64,000 bases of DNA from positions 467,501-531,500 of the forward strand of contig OX246747.1 in the NCBI GenBank assembly GCA_945910005.1. Direction: 5' to 3'. A program made the position numbers and the translations under genes. Positions 38,001 to 49,700 of this stretch are shown here, piece after piece (position 1 is the first letter of the stretch; every line of letters starts with the position of its first letter). Source of the stretch: Isoperla grammatica (lineage: Eukaryota > Arthropoda > Insecta > Plecoptera > Perlodidae). A model generated the notes under the pieces. The model ran no database searches, was not told the DNA's origin, and saw only the letters and a list, made by a program, of their open reading frames with translations.

Positions 38001-41000
38001 GTATGTTATCCGACTACCTCAACCGTTGTAGGTTATATCGCCTCACAGTATAAGGAATGTATGTTATCCGACTACCTCAACCGTTGTAGGTTATATCGCC
38101 TCGCAGTACAAGGAATGTATGTTATCCGACTACCTCAACCGTTGTAGGTTATATCGCCTCGCAGTACAAGGAATGTATGTTATCCGACTACCTCAACCGT
38201 TGTAGGTTATATCGCCTCGCAGTACAAGGAATGTATGTTATCCGACTACCTCAACCGTTGTAGGTTATATCGCCTCGCAGTATAAGGAATGTATGTTATC
38301 CGACTACCTCAACCGTTGTAGGTTATATCGCCTCGCAGTGTAAGGAATGTATGTTATCCGACTACCTCAACCGTTGTAGGTTATATCGCCTCGGAGTATA
38401 AGGAATGTATGTTATCCGACTACCTCAACCGTTGTAGGTTATATCGCCTCGCAGTATAAGGAATGTATGTTATCCGACTACCTCAACCGTTGTAGGTTAT
38501 ATCGCCTCGCAGTGTAAGGAATGTATGTTATCCGACTACCTCAACCGTTGTAGGTTATATCGCCTCGCAGTATAAGGAATGTATGTTATCCGACTACCTC
38601 AACCGTTGTAGGTTATATCGCCTCGCAGTATAAGGAATGTATGTTATCCGACTACCTCAACCGTTGTAGGTTATATCGCCTCACAGTATAAGGAATGTAT
38701 GTTATCCGACTACCTCAACCGTTGTAGGTTATATCGCCTCGCAGTATAAGGAATGTATGTTATCCGACTACCTCAACCGTTGTAGGTTATATCGCCTCGC
38801 AGTATAAGGAATGTATGTTATCCGACTACCTCAACCGTTGTAGGTTGTATCGCCTCGCAGTATAAGGAATGTATGTTATCCGACTACCTCAACCGTTGTA
38901 GGTTATATCGCCTCGCAGTATAAGGAATGTATGTTATCCGACTACCTCAACCGTTGTAGGTTATATCGCCTCGCAGTGTAAGGAATGTATGTTATCCGAC
39001 TACCTCAACCGTTGTAGGTTATATCGCCTCGCAGTATAAGGAATGTATGTTATCCGACTACCTCAACCGTTGTAGGTTGTATCGCCTCGCAGTATAAGGA
39101 ATGTATGTTATCCGACTACCTCAACCGTTGTAGGTTATATCGCCTCGCAGTATAAGGAATGTATGTTATCCGACTACCTCAACCGTTGTAGGTTATATCG
39201 CCTCGCAGTATAAGGAATGTATGTTATCCGACTACCTCAACCGTTGTAGGTTATATCGCCTCGCAGTATAAGGAATGTATGTTATCCGACTACCTCAACC
39301 GTTGTAGGTTATATCGCCTCGCAGTATAAGGAATGTATGTTATCCGACTACCTCAACCGTTGTAGGTTATATCGCCTCGCAGTATAAGGAATGTATGTTA
39401 TCCGACTACCTCAACCGTTGTAGGTTATATCGCCTCGCAGTATAAGGAATGTATGTTATCCGACTACCTCAACCGTTGTAGGTTATATCGCCTCGCAGTA
39501 TAAGGAATGTATGTTATCCGACTACCTCAACCGTTGTAGGTTATATCGCCTCGCAGTATAAGGAATGTATGTTATCCGACTACCTCAACCGTTGTAGGTT
39601 ATATCGCCTCGCAGTATAAGGAATGTATGTTATCCGACTACCTCAACCGTTGTAGGTTATATCGCCTCGCAGTATAAGGAATGTATGTTATCCGACTACC
39701 TCAACCGTTGTAGGTTATATCGCCTCGCAGTATAAGGAATGTATGTTATCCGACTACCTCAACCGTTGTAGGTTATATCGCCTCGCAGTATAAGGAATGT
39801 ATGTTATCCGACTACCTCAACCGTTGTAGGTTATATCGCCTCGCAGTGTAAGGAATGTATGTTATCCGACTACCTCAACCGTTGTAGGTTATATCGCCTC
39901 GCAGTGTAAGGAATGTATGTTATCCGACTACCTCAACCGTTGTAGGTTATATCGCCTCGCAGTACAAGGAATGTATGTTATCCGACTACCTCAACCGTTG
40001 TAGGTTATATCGCCTCGCAGTATAAGGAATGTATGTTATCCGACTACCTCAACCGTTGTAGGTTATATCGCCTCGCAGTATAAGGAATGTATGTTATCCG
40101 ACTACCTCAACCGTTGTAGGTTATATCGCCTCGCAGTATAAGGAATGTATGTTATCCGACTACCTCAACCGTTGTAGGTTGTATCGCCTCGCAGTATAAG
40201 GAATGTATGTTATCCGACTACCTCAACCGTTGTAGGTTATATCGCCTCGCAGTATAAGGAATGTATGTTATCCGACTACCTCAACCGTTGTAGGTTATAT
40301 CGCCTCGCAGTATAAGAAATGTATGTTATCCGACTACCTCAACCGTTGTAGGTTATATCGCCTCGCAGTATAAGGAATGTATGTTATCCGACTACCTCAA
40401 CTGTTGTTGGTTATATCGCCTCGCAGTATAAGGAATGTATGTTATCTGACTACCTCAACCGTTGTAGGTTATATCGCCTCGCAGTATAAGGAATGTATGT
40501 TATCCGACTACCTCAACCGTTGTAGGTTATATCGCCTCGCAGTATAAGGAATGTATGTTATCCGACTACCTCAACCGTTGTAGGTTATATCGCCTCGCAG
40601 TATAAGGAATGTATGTTATCCGACTACCTCAACCGTTGTAGGTTATATCGCCTCGCAGTATAAGGAATGTATGTTATCCGACTACCTCAACCGTTGTAGG
40701 TTATATCGCCTCGCAGTATAAGGAATGTATGTTATCCGACTACCTCAACCGTTGTAGGTTATATCGCCTCGCAGTATAAGGAATGTATGTTATCCGACTA
40801 CCTCAACCGTTGTAGGTTATATCGCCTCGCAGTACAAGGAATGTATGTTATCCGACTACCTCAACCGTTGTAGGTTATATCGCCTCGCAGTATAAGGAAT
40901 GTATGTTATCCGACTACCTCAACCGTTGTAGGTTATATCGCCTCGCAGTATAAGGAATGTATGTTATCCGACTACCTCAACCGTTGTAGGTTATATCGCC

Positions 41001-41193
41001 TCGCAGTATAAGGAATGTATGTTATCCGACTACCTCAACCGTTGTAGGTTATATCGCCTCGCAGTATAAGGAATGTATGTTATCCGACTACCTCAACCGT
41101 TGTAGGTTATATCGCCTCGCAGTACAAGGAATGTATGTTATCCGACTACCTCAACCGTTGTAGGTTATATCGCCTCGCAGTATAAGGAATGTA
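38001..41193. repeat. 58-bp satellite array, right part (about 55 units)
   Basis: Resumes with the second GTAT copy and continues with the same 58-bp unit to 41193. The first unit after the element carries the CACAGTAT variant (38043), exactly where the five-unit higher-order block left of the element predicts it. Further variants are CAGTGTAAGG, TTGTATCGCC and CAACTGTTGTTGG (about 40400). Every typical unit contains CTACCTCA on the plus strand and GGAATGTA (ACATTCC on the minus strand). Confidence 0.97.
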
Positions 41194-41212
41194 ACTGGCG
41201 CCTTCACTCGAT

Positions 41213-41412
41213 CAATAGATGATTTTCATAATTGATCTAACGAAGTTAATTACGGTCTTCTAAATCGTCAATGACAACAATGCACAACGATTACAATCAG
41301 TTTTCAAATGTTATGTCAAGGTGCATTTGTAATTGTTATGCATTGTTGTCATTGACGATTTACAAGACGATAATTAACTCCGTCTAAATCAATTTTGAAA
41401 ATCATCTATTGG
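41213..41412. mobile_element. 200-bp foldback palindrome (MITE-like)
   Basis: The left arm, starting CAATAGATGATTTTCATAAT at 41213, and the right arm, ending GAAAATCATCTATTG at 41412, are inverted repeats. Complementarity continues through AATCGTCAATGACAACAATGCA to an inner pair (TGCACAACGATTACAA against TTGTAATTGTTATGCA). That gives arms of about 84 bp around a loop of about 30 bp. It starts 19 bp after the 58-bp array ends. No clear target duplication and no coding capacity. Confidence 0.8.
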
Positions 41413-41494
41413 CTTTGTTCACTTCCACTTTTTCCCGCTCGCCGCGCTGCTGTACTACTGCCAGGTGTCATGGCCGCTTATTGTTGTGTATTGG

Positions 41495-42212
41495 TGAGCC
41501 AACTAGTAAGTAGATTAAACCGCCGCTAGGATCGCTCTAGTCGCAGCGCTGTCGTCATGGCAACCAAACTCCGAGCCAACTAGTAAGTAGATTAAACCGC
41601 CGCTAGGATCGCTCTAGTCGCGGCGCTGTCGTCATGGCAACCAAACTCCGAGCCAACTAGTAAGTAGATTAAACCGCCGCTAGGATCGCTCTAGTCGCGG
41701 CGCTGTCGTCATGGCAACCAAACTCCGAGCCAACTAGTAAGTAGATTAAACCGCCGCTAGGATCGCTCTAGTCGCGGCGCTGTCGTCATGGCAACCAAAC
41801 TCCGAGCCAACTAGTAAGTAGATTAAACCGCCGCTAGGATCGCTCTAGTCGCCGCGCTGTCGTCATGGCAACCAAACTCCGAGCCAACTTGTAAGTAGAT
41901 TAAACCGCCGCTAGGATCGCTCTAGTCGCAGCGCTGTCGTCATGGCAACCAAACTCCGAGCCAACTAGTAAGTAGATTAAACCGCCGCAAGGATCGCTCT
42001 AGTCACGGCGCTGTCGTCATGGCAACCAAACTCCGAGCCAACTAGTAAGTAGATTAAACCGCCGCTAGGATCGCTCTAGTCGCGGCGCTGTCGCCATGGC
42101 AACCAAACTCCGAGCCAACTTGTAAGTAGATTAAACCGCCGCTAGGATCGCTCTAGTCGCAGCGCTGTCGTCATGGCAACCAAACTCCGAGCCAACTTAT
42201 AAGTAGATTTGA
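41495..42212. repeat. 77-bp minisatellite, 9 units plus a partial
   Basis: Units begin GAGCCAACTAGTAAGTAG at 41495 and recur every 77 bp to 42188, where a partial tenth unit ends near 42212. Variants are single bases (GCGGCG/GCAGCG/GCCGCG, ACTAGTAA/ACTTGTAA). Each unit contains GTCGTCATGGCAAC, which satisfies the RFX X-box consensus. The unit near 42090 has GTCGCCATGGCAAC, a better match. Confidence 0.95.
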
Positions 42213-42804
42213 TTGTGGCCCTCCTTGAAGGCGAGCGAAGTGAACGCCGCTCAAAGGTATAAATAAATCCGTTAATACGATTAGAAAGATACAGAAAAGC
42301 AAATTACAATTATTTTATCTTGTTCGGACGACATTAAGACTGCCTTTGTCACAGAGAGCTGGATGATAGCATTATTGCGAGCCTCGGGGCTTATGTGAAT
42401 ATAGATGGAGACTTTAAGGAAAATGCGAAGCGGGATTTGATTGGAACAAGATTTCCGTTGTAATGTTGGTGTTCTCGTTGGATGAATATTGCCTGATGGG
42501 TTTGGGGTAAATGGCCCAGTGGCAACTTGACTGGTCGCCCAGTGATGCATTAGTTGGCCAAACGGAACTGACAGAATAGATAGCGCTGCTAAGCAACCTT
42601 CTTTCAATCTAACAATGACACAATAATGAACAATTGACAGCTAAACTCCTCCTCATAACAGTTTATGTTCTTCCCACCAGAATGCATCTAGTAATCTAGA
42701 GTGGTTCATAGCCGAGTCCAATGGTGGACATAACAACTTAATTTTTTACATCTCTCTACTGTTAGCTATAGTTCCTATATTTCTTATCTCCTAATTGAAA
42801 GTTC
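42213..42804. other. Unique sequence, no supported gene
   Basis: A minus-strand ORF of 108 codons (42281-42607) has no motif I recognise. No other signal. Confidence 0.45.
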
Positions 42805-42971
42805 GAAACAGGTCCATTAGGGATATTTTAAGACTTTCCGTTGGTTACCTCAGGTGACGGTGGGCGTGTAAACCGGCTTATGCACTCTACTAAGCGGGAG
42901 ACATGTAGTATTCACGAATGTGTGAAAGAACGCCAGAAATCTATTGGTTTTCGCTGAACCAGGGCGCGTAA
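42805..42971 (+). repeat. Old dispersed repeat, copy B
   Basis: Diverged same-orientation relative of 23420-23577 (shared GAAACAGGTCCATTAGG start and TGTGTGAAAG.ACGCCAG block). Family unknown, non-coding. Confidence 0.65.
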
Positions 42972-43355
42972 CAGACCAAGGTTTACATTGGGGCTAGAAT
43001 AGTTCTCGTAGGCTCAGCCGATTAGGTTATACGTATTGTGCACCGAGCTTGCTTCACCTTCATACACCGACCACACTTGGATTCACCTCGTCTCAACACA
43101 ACAGAACGCAACAAACTTTCTCCTCGGCTTGTTCGCCCCCGGATACAGAGTGAAACACAACCTTGTTAGTCTGCGGCAGCGGCAGCAGAAGTAAGAGCAT
43201 CTTTAAAACAACTTTCAATAAGATCGAAATTGTGGGAAGATCCAACAGCTAGATATCAGGTATCCTTTCACTCCCCTTTGCGAGCTATTCTGGTCCCTTC
43301 CCTCCAAACTCCACCCTTCATCATATGATCATAGTTGTCGACTCGTTGTTAAACA
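42972..43355. other. Unique sequence, no gene seen
   Basis: Single-copy DNA between the dispersed repeat and the AAT microsatellite. A short CGGCAGCGGCAGCAG motif near 43175 is the only notable word. Confidence 0.4.
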
Positions 43356-43359
43356 ACAA

Positions 43360-43376
43360 ATAATAATGATGATAAC

Positions 43377-43419
<43 letters not shown>

Positions 43420-43529
43420 TAAATAATTATACTTATAATAATAATGAAAATAATAATAATAACAATATTAAAAATAATAATAATAATATTAATAACAATA
43501 ATTATAATATTAATAATAATAAAAATAAA

Positions 43530-43563
<34 letters not shown>

Positions 43564-43620
43564 TAAATAATAATAATAACAATAATAATAATCATAATAA
43601 TAATAATAAACAATAAATAA
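43360..43620. repeat. (AAT)n microsatellite, imperfect, about 260 bp
   Basis: Interrupted AAT/ATA repeats with scattered C, G and T substitutions. The isoleucine-rich minus-strand frame is an artefact of the repeat. Confidence 0.95.
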
Positions 43621-43660
43621 ACTAAATCATAATAACAATATATAATCTAGTCATCAAATA

Positions 43661-43756
43661 GGGGCAGCCCATGGACTGCTACCTTATCGTGGAGGGCAGG
43701 TTTGCGTGCTTTGTTGATCCCGAGAGCTATGCCGGCGGAAGCGTATGCTTCTGGAC
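43661..43756 (-). mobile_element. Conserved dispersed segment, copy 3 of 3 (inverted, truncated)
   Basis: Reverse-complement relative of the segments at 14947 and 28262. Shared words are GGCAGGTTTGCGTGCTTTG, GATCCCGAGAGCTATGCC and GGAAGCGTATGCTTCTG. Similarity stops at TTCTGG, where the other copies continue with the complement of GGTGGCCCTA. The 103-bp array begins immediately after. Confidence 0.7.
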
Positions 43757-43760
43757 GAGG

Positions 43761-46700
43761 TATAGACGAGAAGAGCTGCCTTACATCCATCTCAACAGAC
43801 GCTCACAAGAACACAACAGTCACCAGGTAGCGTTGGATAGATAGAGATGTATTGGCAACATTGTATAGACGAGAAGAGCTGCCTTACATCCATCTCAACA
43901 GACGCTCACAAGAACACAACAGTCACCAGGTAGCGTTGGATACATAGAGATGTATTGGCAACATTGTATAGACGAGAAGAGCTGCCTTACATCCATCTCA
44001 ACAGACGCTCACAAGAACACAACAGTCACCAGGTAGCGTTGGATAGATAGAGATGTATTGGCAACATTGTATAGACGAGAAGAGCAGCCTTACATCCATC
44101 TCAACAGACTCTCACAAGAACACAACAGTCACCAGGTAGAGTTGGATAGATAGAGATGTATTGGCAACATTGTATAGACGAGAAGAGCTGCCTTACATCC
44201 ATCTTAACAGACGCTCACAAGAACACAACAGTCACCAGGTAGAGTTGGATAGATAGAGATGTATTGGCAACATTGTATAGACGAGAAGAGCTGCCTTACA
44301 TCCATCTCAACAGACGCTCACAAGAACACAACAGTCACCAGGTAGCGTTGGATAGATAGAGATGTATTGGCAACATTGTATAGACGAGAAGAGCTGCCTT
44401 ACATCCATCTCAACAGACGCTCACAAGAACACAACAGTCACCAGGTAGCGTTGGATAGATAGAGATGTATTGGCAACATTGTATAGACGAGAAGAGCAGC
44501 CTTACATCCATCTCAACAGACGCTCACAAGAACACAACAGTCACCAGGTAGCGTTGGATAGATAGAGATGTATTGGCAACATTGTATAGACGAGAAGAGC
44601 TGCCTTACATCCATCTCAACAGACGCTCACAAGAACACAACAGTCACCAGGTAGAGTTGGATAGATAGAGATGTATTGGCAACATTGTATAGACGAGAAG
44701 AGCTGCCTTACATCCATCTCAACAGACGCTCACAAGAACACAACAGTCACCAGGTAGCGTTGGATGGATAGAGATGTATTGGCAACATTGTATAGACGAG
44801 AAGAGCTGCCTTACATCCATCTCAACAGACGCTCACAAGAACACAACAGTCACCAGGTAGCGTTGGATAGATAGAGATGTATTGGCAACATTGTATAGAC
44901 GAGAAGAGCTGCCTTACATCCATCTCAACAGACGCTCACAAGAACACAACAGTCACCAGGTAGCGTTGGATAGATAGAGATGTATTGGCAACATTGTATA
45001 GACGAGAAGAGCTGCCTTACATCCATCTCAACAGACGCTCACAAGAACACAACAGTCACCAGGTAGCGTTGGATGGATAGAGATGTATTGGCAACATTGT
45101 ATAGACGAGAAGAGCTGCCTTACATCCATCTCAACAGACGCTCACAAGAACACAACAGTCACCAGGGAGCGTTGGATAGCTGAGATGTATTGGCAACATT
45201 ATATAGACGAGAAGAGCTGCCTTACATCCATCTCAACAGACGCTCACAAGAACACAACAGTCACCAGGTAGCGTTGGATAGCTGAGATGTATTGGCAACA
45301 TTGTATAGACGAGAAGAGCTGCCTTACATCCATCTCAACAGACGCTCACAAGAACACAACAGTCACCAGGTAGCGTTGGATAGCTGAGATGTATTGGCAA
45401 CATTGTATAGACGAGAAGAGCAGCCTTAAACCATCTCAACAGACGCTCACAAGAACACAACAGTCACCAGGTAGCGTTGGATGGATAGAGATGTATTGGC
45501 AACATTGTATAGACGAGAAGAGCTGCCTTACATCCATCTCAACAGACGCTCACAAGAACACAACAGTCACCAGGTAGCGTTGGATAGCTGAGATGTATTG
45601 GCAACATTGTATAGACGAGAAGAGCTGCCTTACATCCATCTCAACAGACGCTCACAAGAACACAACAGTCACCAGGTAGCGTTGGATAGCTGAGATGTAT
45701 TGGCAACATTGTATAGACGAGAAGAGCTGCCTTACATCCATCTCAACAGACGCTCACAAGAACACAACAGTCACCAGGTAGCGTTGGATAGCTGAGATGT
45801 ATTGGCAACATTGTATAGACGAGAAGAGCTGCCTTACATCCATCTCAACACACGCTCACAAGAACACAACAGTCACCAGGTAGCGTTGGATAGATAGAGA
45901 TGTATTGGCAACATTGTATAGACGAGAAGAGCAGCCTTACATCCATCTCAACAGACGCTCACAAGAACACAACAGTCACCAGGTAGCGTTGGATAGATAG
46001 AGATGTATTGGCAACATTGTATAGACGAGAAGAGCTGCCTTTCATCCATCTCAACAGACGCTCACAAGAACACAACAGTCACCAGGTAGAGTTGGATAGA
46101 TAGAGATGTATTGGCAACATTGTATAGACAAGAAGAGCTGCCTTACATCCATCTCAACAGACGCTCACAAGAACACAACAGTCACCAGGTAGCGTTGGAT
46201 AGCTGAGATGTATTGGCAACATTGTATGGACAAGAAGAGCTGCCTTACATCCATCTCAACAGACGCTCACAAGAACACAACAGTCACCAGGTAGCGTTGG
46301 ATGGATAGAGATGTATTGGCAACATTGTATAGACGAGAAGAGCTGCCTTACATCCATCTTAACAGACGCTCACAAGAACACAACAGTCACCAGGTAGCGT
46401 TGGATAGATAGAGATGTATTGGCAACATTGTATAGACGAGAAGAGCTGCCTTACATCCATCTTAACAGACGCTCACAAGAACACAACAGTCACCAGGTAG
46501 CGTTGGATAGATAGAGATGTATTGGCAACATTGTATAGACGAGAAGAGCTGCCTTACATCCATCTCAACAGACGCTCACAAGAACACAACAGTCACCAGG
46601 TAGCGTTGGATAGATAGAGATGTATTGGCAACATTGTATAGACGAGAAGAGCTGCCTTACATCCATCTCAACAGACGCTCACAAGAACACAACAGTCACC

Positions 46701-49700
46701 AGGTAGCGTTGGATAGATAGAGATGTATTGGCAACATTGTATAGACGAGAAGAGCTGCCTTACATCCATCTCAACAGACGCTCACAAGAACACAACAGTC
46801 ACCAGGTAGCGTTGGATAGATAGAGATGTATTGGCAACATTGTATAGACGAGAAGAGCAGCCTTACATCCATCTCAACAGACGCTCACAAGAACACAACA
46901 GTCACCAGGTAGCGTTGGATAGATAGAGATGTATTGGCAACATTGTATAGACGAGAAGAGCGGCCTTACATCCATCTCAACAGACGCTCACAAGAACACA
47001 ACAGTCACCAGGTAGCGTTGGATAGATAGAGATGTATTGGCAACATTGTATAGACGAGAAGAGCTGCCTTACATCCATCTCAACAGACGCTCACAAGAAC
47101 ACAACAGTCACCAGGTAGAGTTGGATAGATAGAGATGTATTGGCAACATTGTATAGACGAGAAGAGCTGCCTTACATCCATCTCAACAGACGCTCACAAG
47201 AACACAACAGTCACCAGGTAGAGTTGGATAGATAGAGATGTATTGGCAACATTGTATAGACGAGAAGAGCTGCCTTACATCCATCTCAACAGACGCTCAC
47301 AAGAACACAACAGTCACCAGGTAGAGTTGGATAGATAGAGATGTATTGGCAACATTGTATAGACGAGAAGAGCAGCCTTACATCCATCTCAACAGACGCT
47401 CACAAGAACACAACAGTCACCAGGTAGCGTTGGATAGATAGAGATGTATTGGCAACATTGTATAGACGAGAAGAGCTGCCTTACATCCATCTCAACAGAC
47501 GCTCACAAGAACACAACAGTCACCAGGTAGCGTTGGATAGATAGAGATGTATTGGCAACATTGTATAGACGAGAAGAGCAGCCTTACATCCATCTCAACA
47601 GACGCTCACAAGAACACAACAGTCACCAGGTAGCGTTGGATAGATAGAGATGTATTGGCAACATTGTATAGACGAGAAGAGCTGCCTTACATCCATCTCA
47701 ACAGACGCTCACAAGAACACAACAGTCACCAGGTAGAGTTGGATAGATAGAGATGTATTTGCAACATTGTATAGACGAGAAGAGCTGCCTTACATCCATC
47801 TCAACAGACGCTCACAAGAACACAACAGTCAGCAGGTAGCGTTGGATGGATAGAGATGTATTGGCAACACTGTATAGACGAGAAGAGCTGCCTTACATCC
47901 ATCTCAACAGACGCTCACAAGAACACAACAGTCACCAGGTAGCGTTGGATAGATAGAGATGTATTAGCAACATTGTATAGACGAGAAGAGCTGCCTTACA
48001 TCCATCTCAACAGACGCTCACAAGAACACAACAGTCACCAGGTAGCGTTGGATAGATAGAGATGTATTGGCAACATTGTATAGACGAGAAGAGCTGCCTT
48101 ACATCCATCTCAACAGACTCTCACAAGAACACAACAGTCACCAGGTAGCGTTGAATAGATAGAGATGTATTGGCAACATTGTATAGACGAGAAGAGCTGC
48201 CTTACATCCATCTCAACAGACGCTGACAAGAACACAACAGTCACCAGGTAGAGTTGGATAGATAGAGATGTATTGGCAACATTGTATAGACGAGAAGAGC
48301 TGCCTTACATCCATCTCAACAGACGCTCACAAGAACACAACAGTCACCAGGTAGAGTTGGATAGATAGAGATGTATTGGCAACATTGTATAGACGAGAAG
48401 AGCTGCCTTACATCCATCTCAACAGACGCTCACAAGAACACAACAGTCACCAGGTAGAGTTGGATAGATAGAGATGTATTGGCAACATTGTATAGACGAG
48501 AAGAGCTGCCTTACATCCATCTCAACAGACGCTCACAAGAACACAACAGTCACCAGGTAGCGTTGGATAGATAGAGATGTATTGGCAACATTGTATGGAC
48601 GAGAAGAGCTGCCTTACATCCATCTCAACAGACGCTCACAAGAACACAACAGTCACCAGGTAGCGTTGGATAGATAGAGATGTATTGGCAACATTGTATA
48701 GACGAGAAGAGCAGCCTTACATCCATCTCAACAGACGCTCACAAGAACACAACAGTCACCAGGTAGCGTTGGATAGATAGAGATGTATTGGCAACATTGT
48801 ATAGACGAGAAGAGCTGCCTTACATCCATCTCAACAGACGCTCACAAGAACACAACAGTCACCAGGTAGCGTTGGATAGATAGAGATGTATTGGCAACAT
48901 TGTATAGACGAGAAGAGCTGCCTTACATCCATCTCAACAGACGCTCACAAGAACACACAGTCACCAGGTAGCGTTGGATAGATAGAGATGTATTGGCAAC
49001 ATTGTATAGACGAGAAGAGCAGCCTTACATCCATCTCAACAGACGCTCACAAGAACACAACAGTCACCAGGTAGCGTTGGATAGATAGAGATGTATTGGC
49101 AACATTGTATAGACGAGAAGAGCTGCCTTACATCCATCTCAACAGACGCTCACAAGAACACAACAGTCACCAGGTAGCGTTGGATAGATAGAGATGTATT
49201 GGCAACATTGTATAGACGAGAAGAGCTGCCTTACATCCATCTCAACAGACGCTCACAAGAACACAACAGTCACCAGGTAGCGTTGGATAGATAGAGATGT
49301 ATTGGCAACATTGTATAGACGAGAAGAGCTGCCTTACATCCATCTCAACAGACGCTCACAAGAACACAACAGTCACCAGGTAGCGTTGGATAGATAGAGA
49401 TGTATTGGCAACATTGTATAGACGAGAAGAGCTGCCTTACATCCATCTCAACAGACGCTCACAAGAACACAACAGTCACCAGGTAGCGTTGGATAGATAG
49501 AGATGTATTGGCAACATTGTATAGACGAGAAGAGCTGCCTTACATCCATCTCAACAGACACTCACAAGAACACAACAGTCACCAGGTAGCGTTGGATAGA
49601 TAGAGATGTATTGGCAACATTGTATAGACGAGAAGAGCTGCCTTACATCCATCTCAACAGACGCTCACAAGAACACAACAGTCACCAGGTAGCGTTGGAT

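Noticed and set aside
43329..43613. Isoleucine-rich ORF on the minus strand
   Set aside because: Translation of the imperfect AAT microsatellite.
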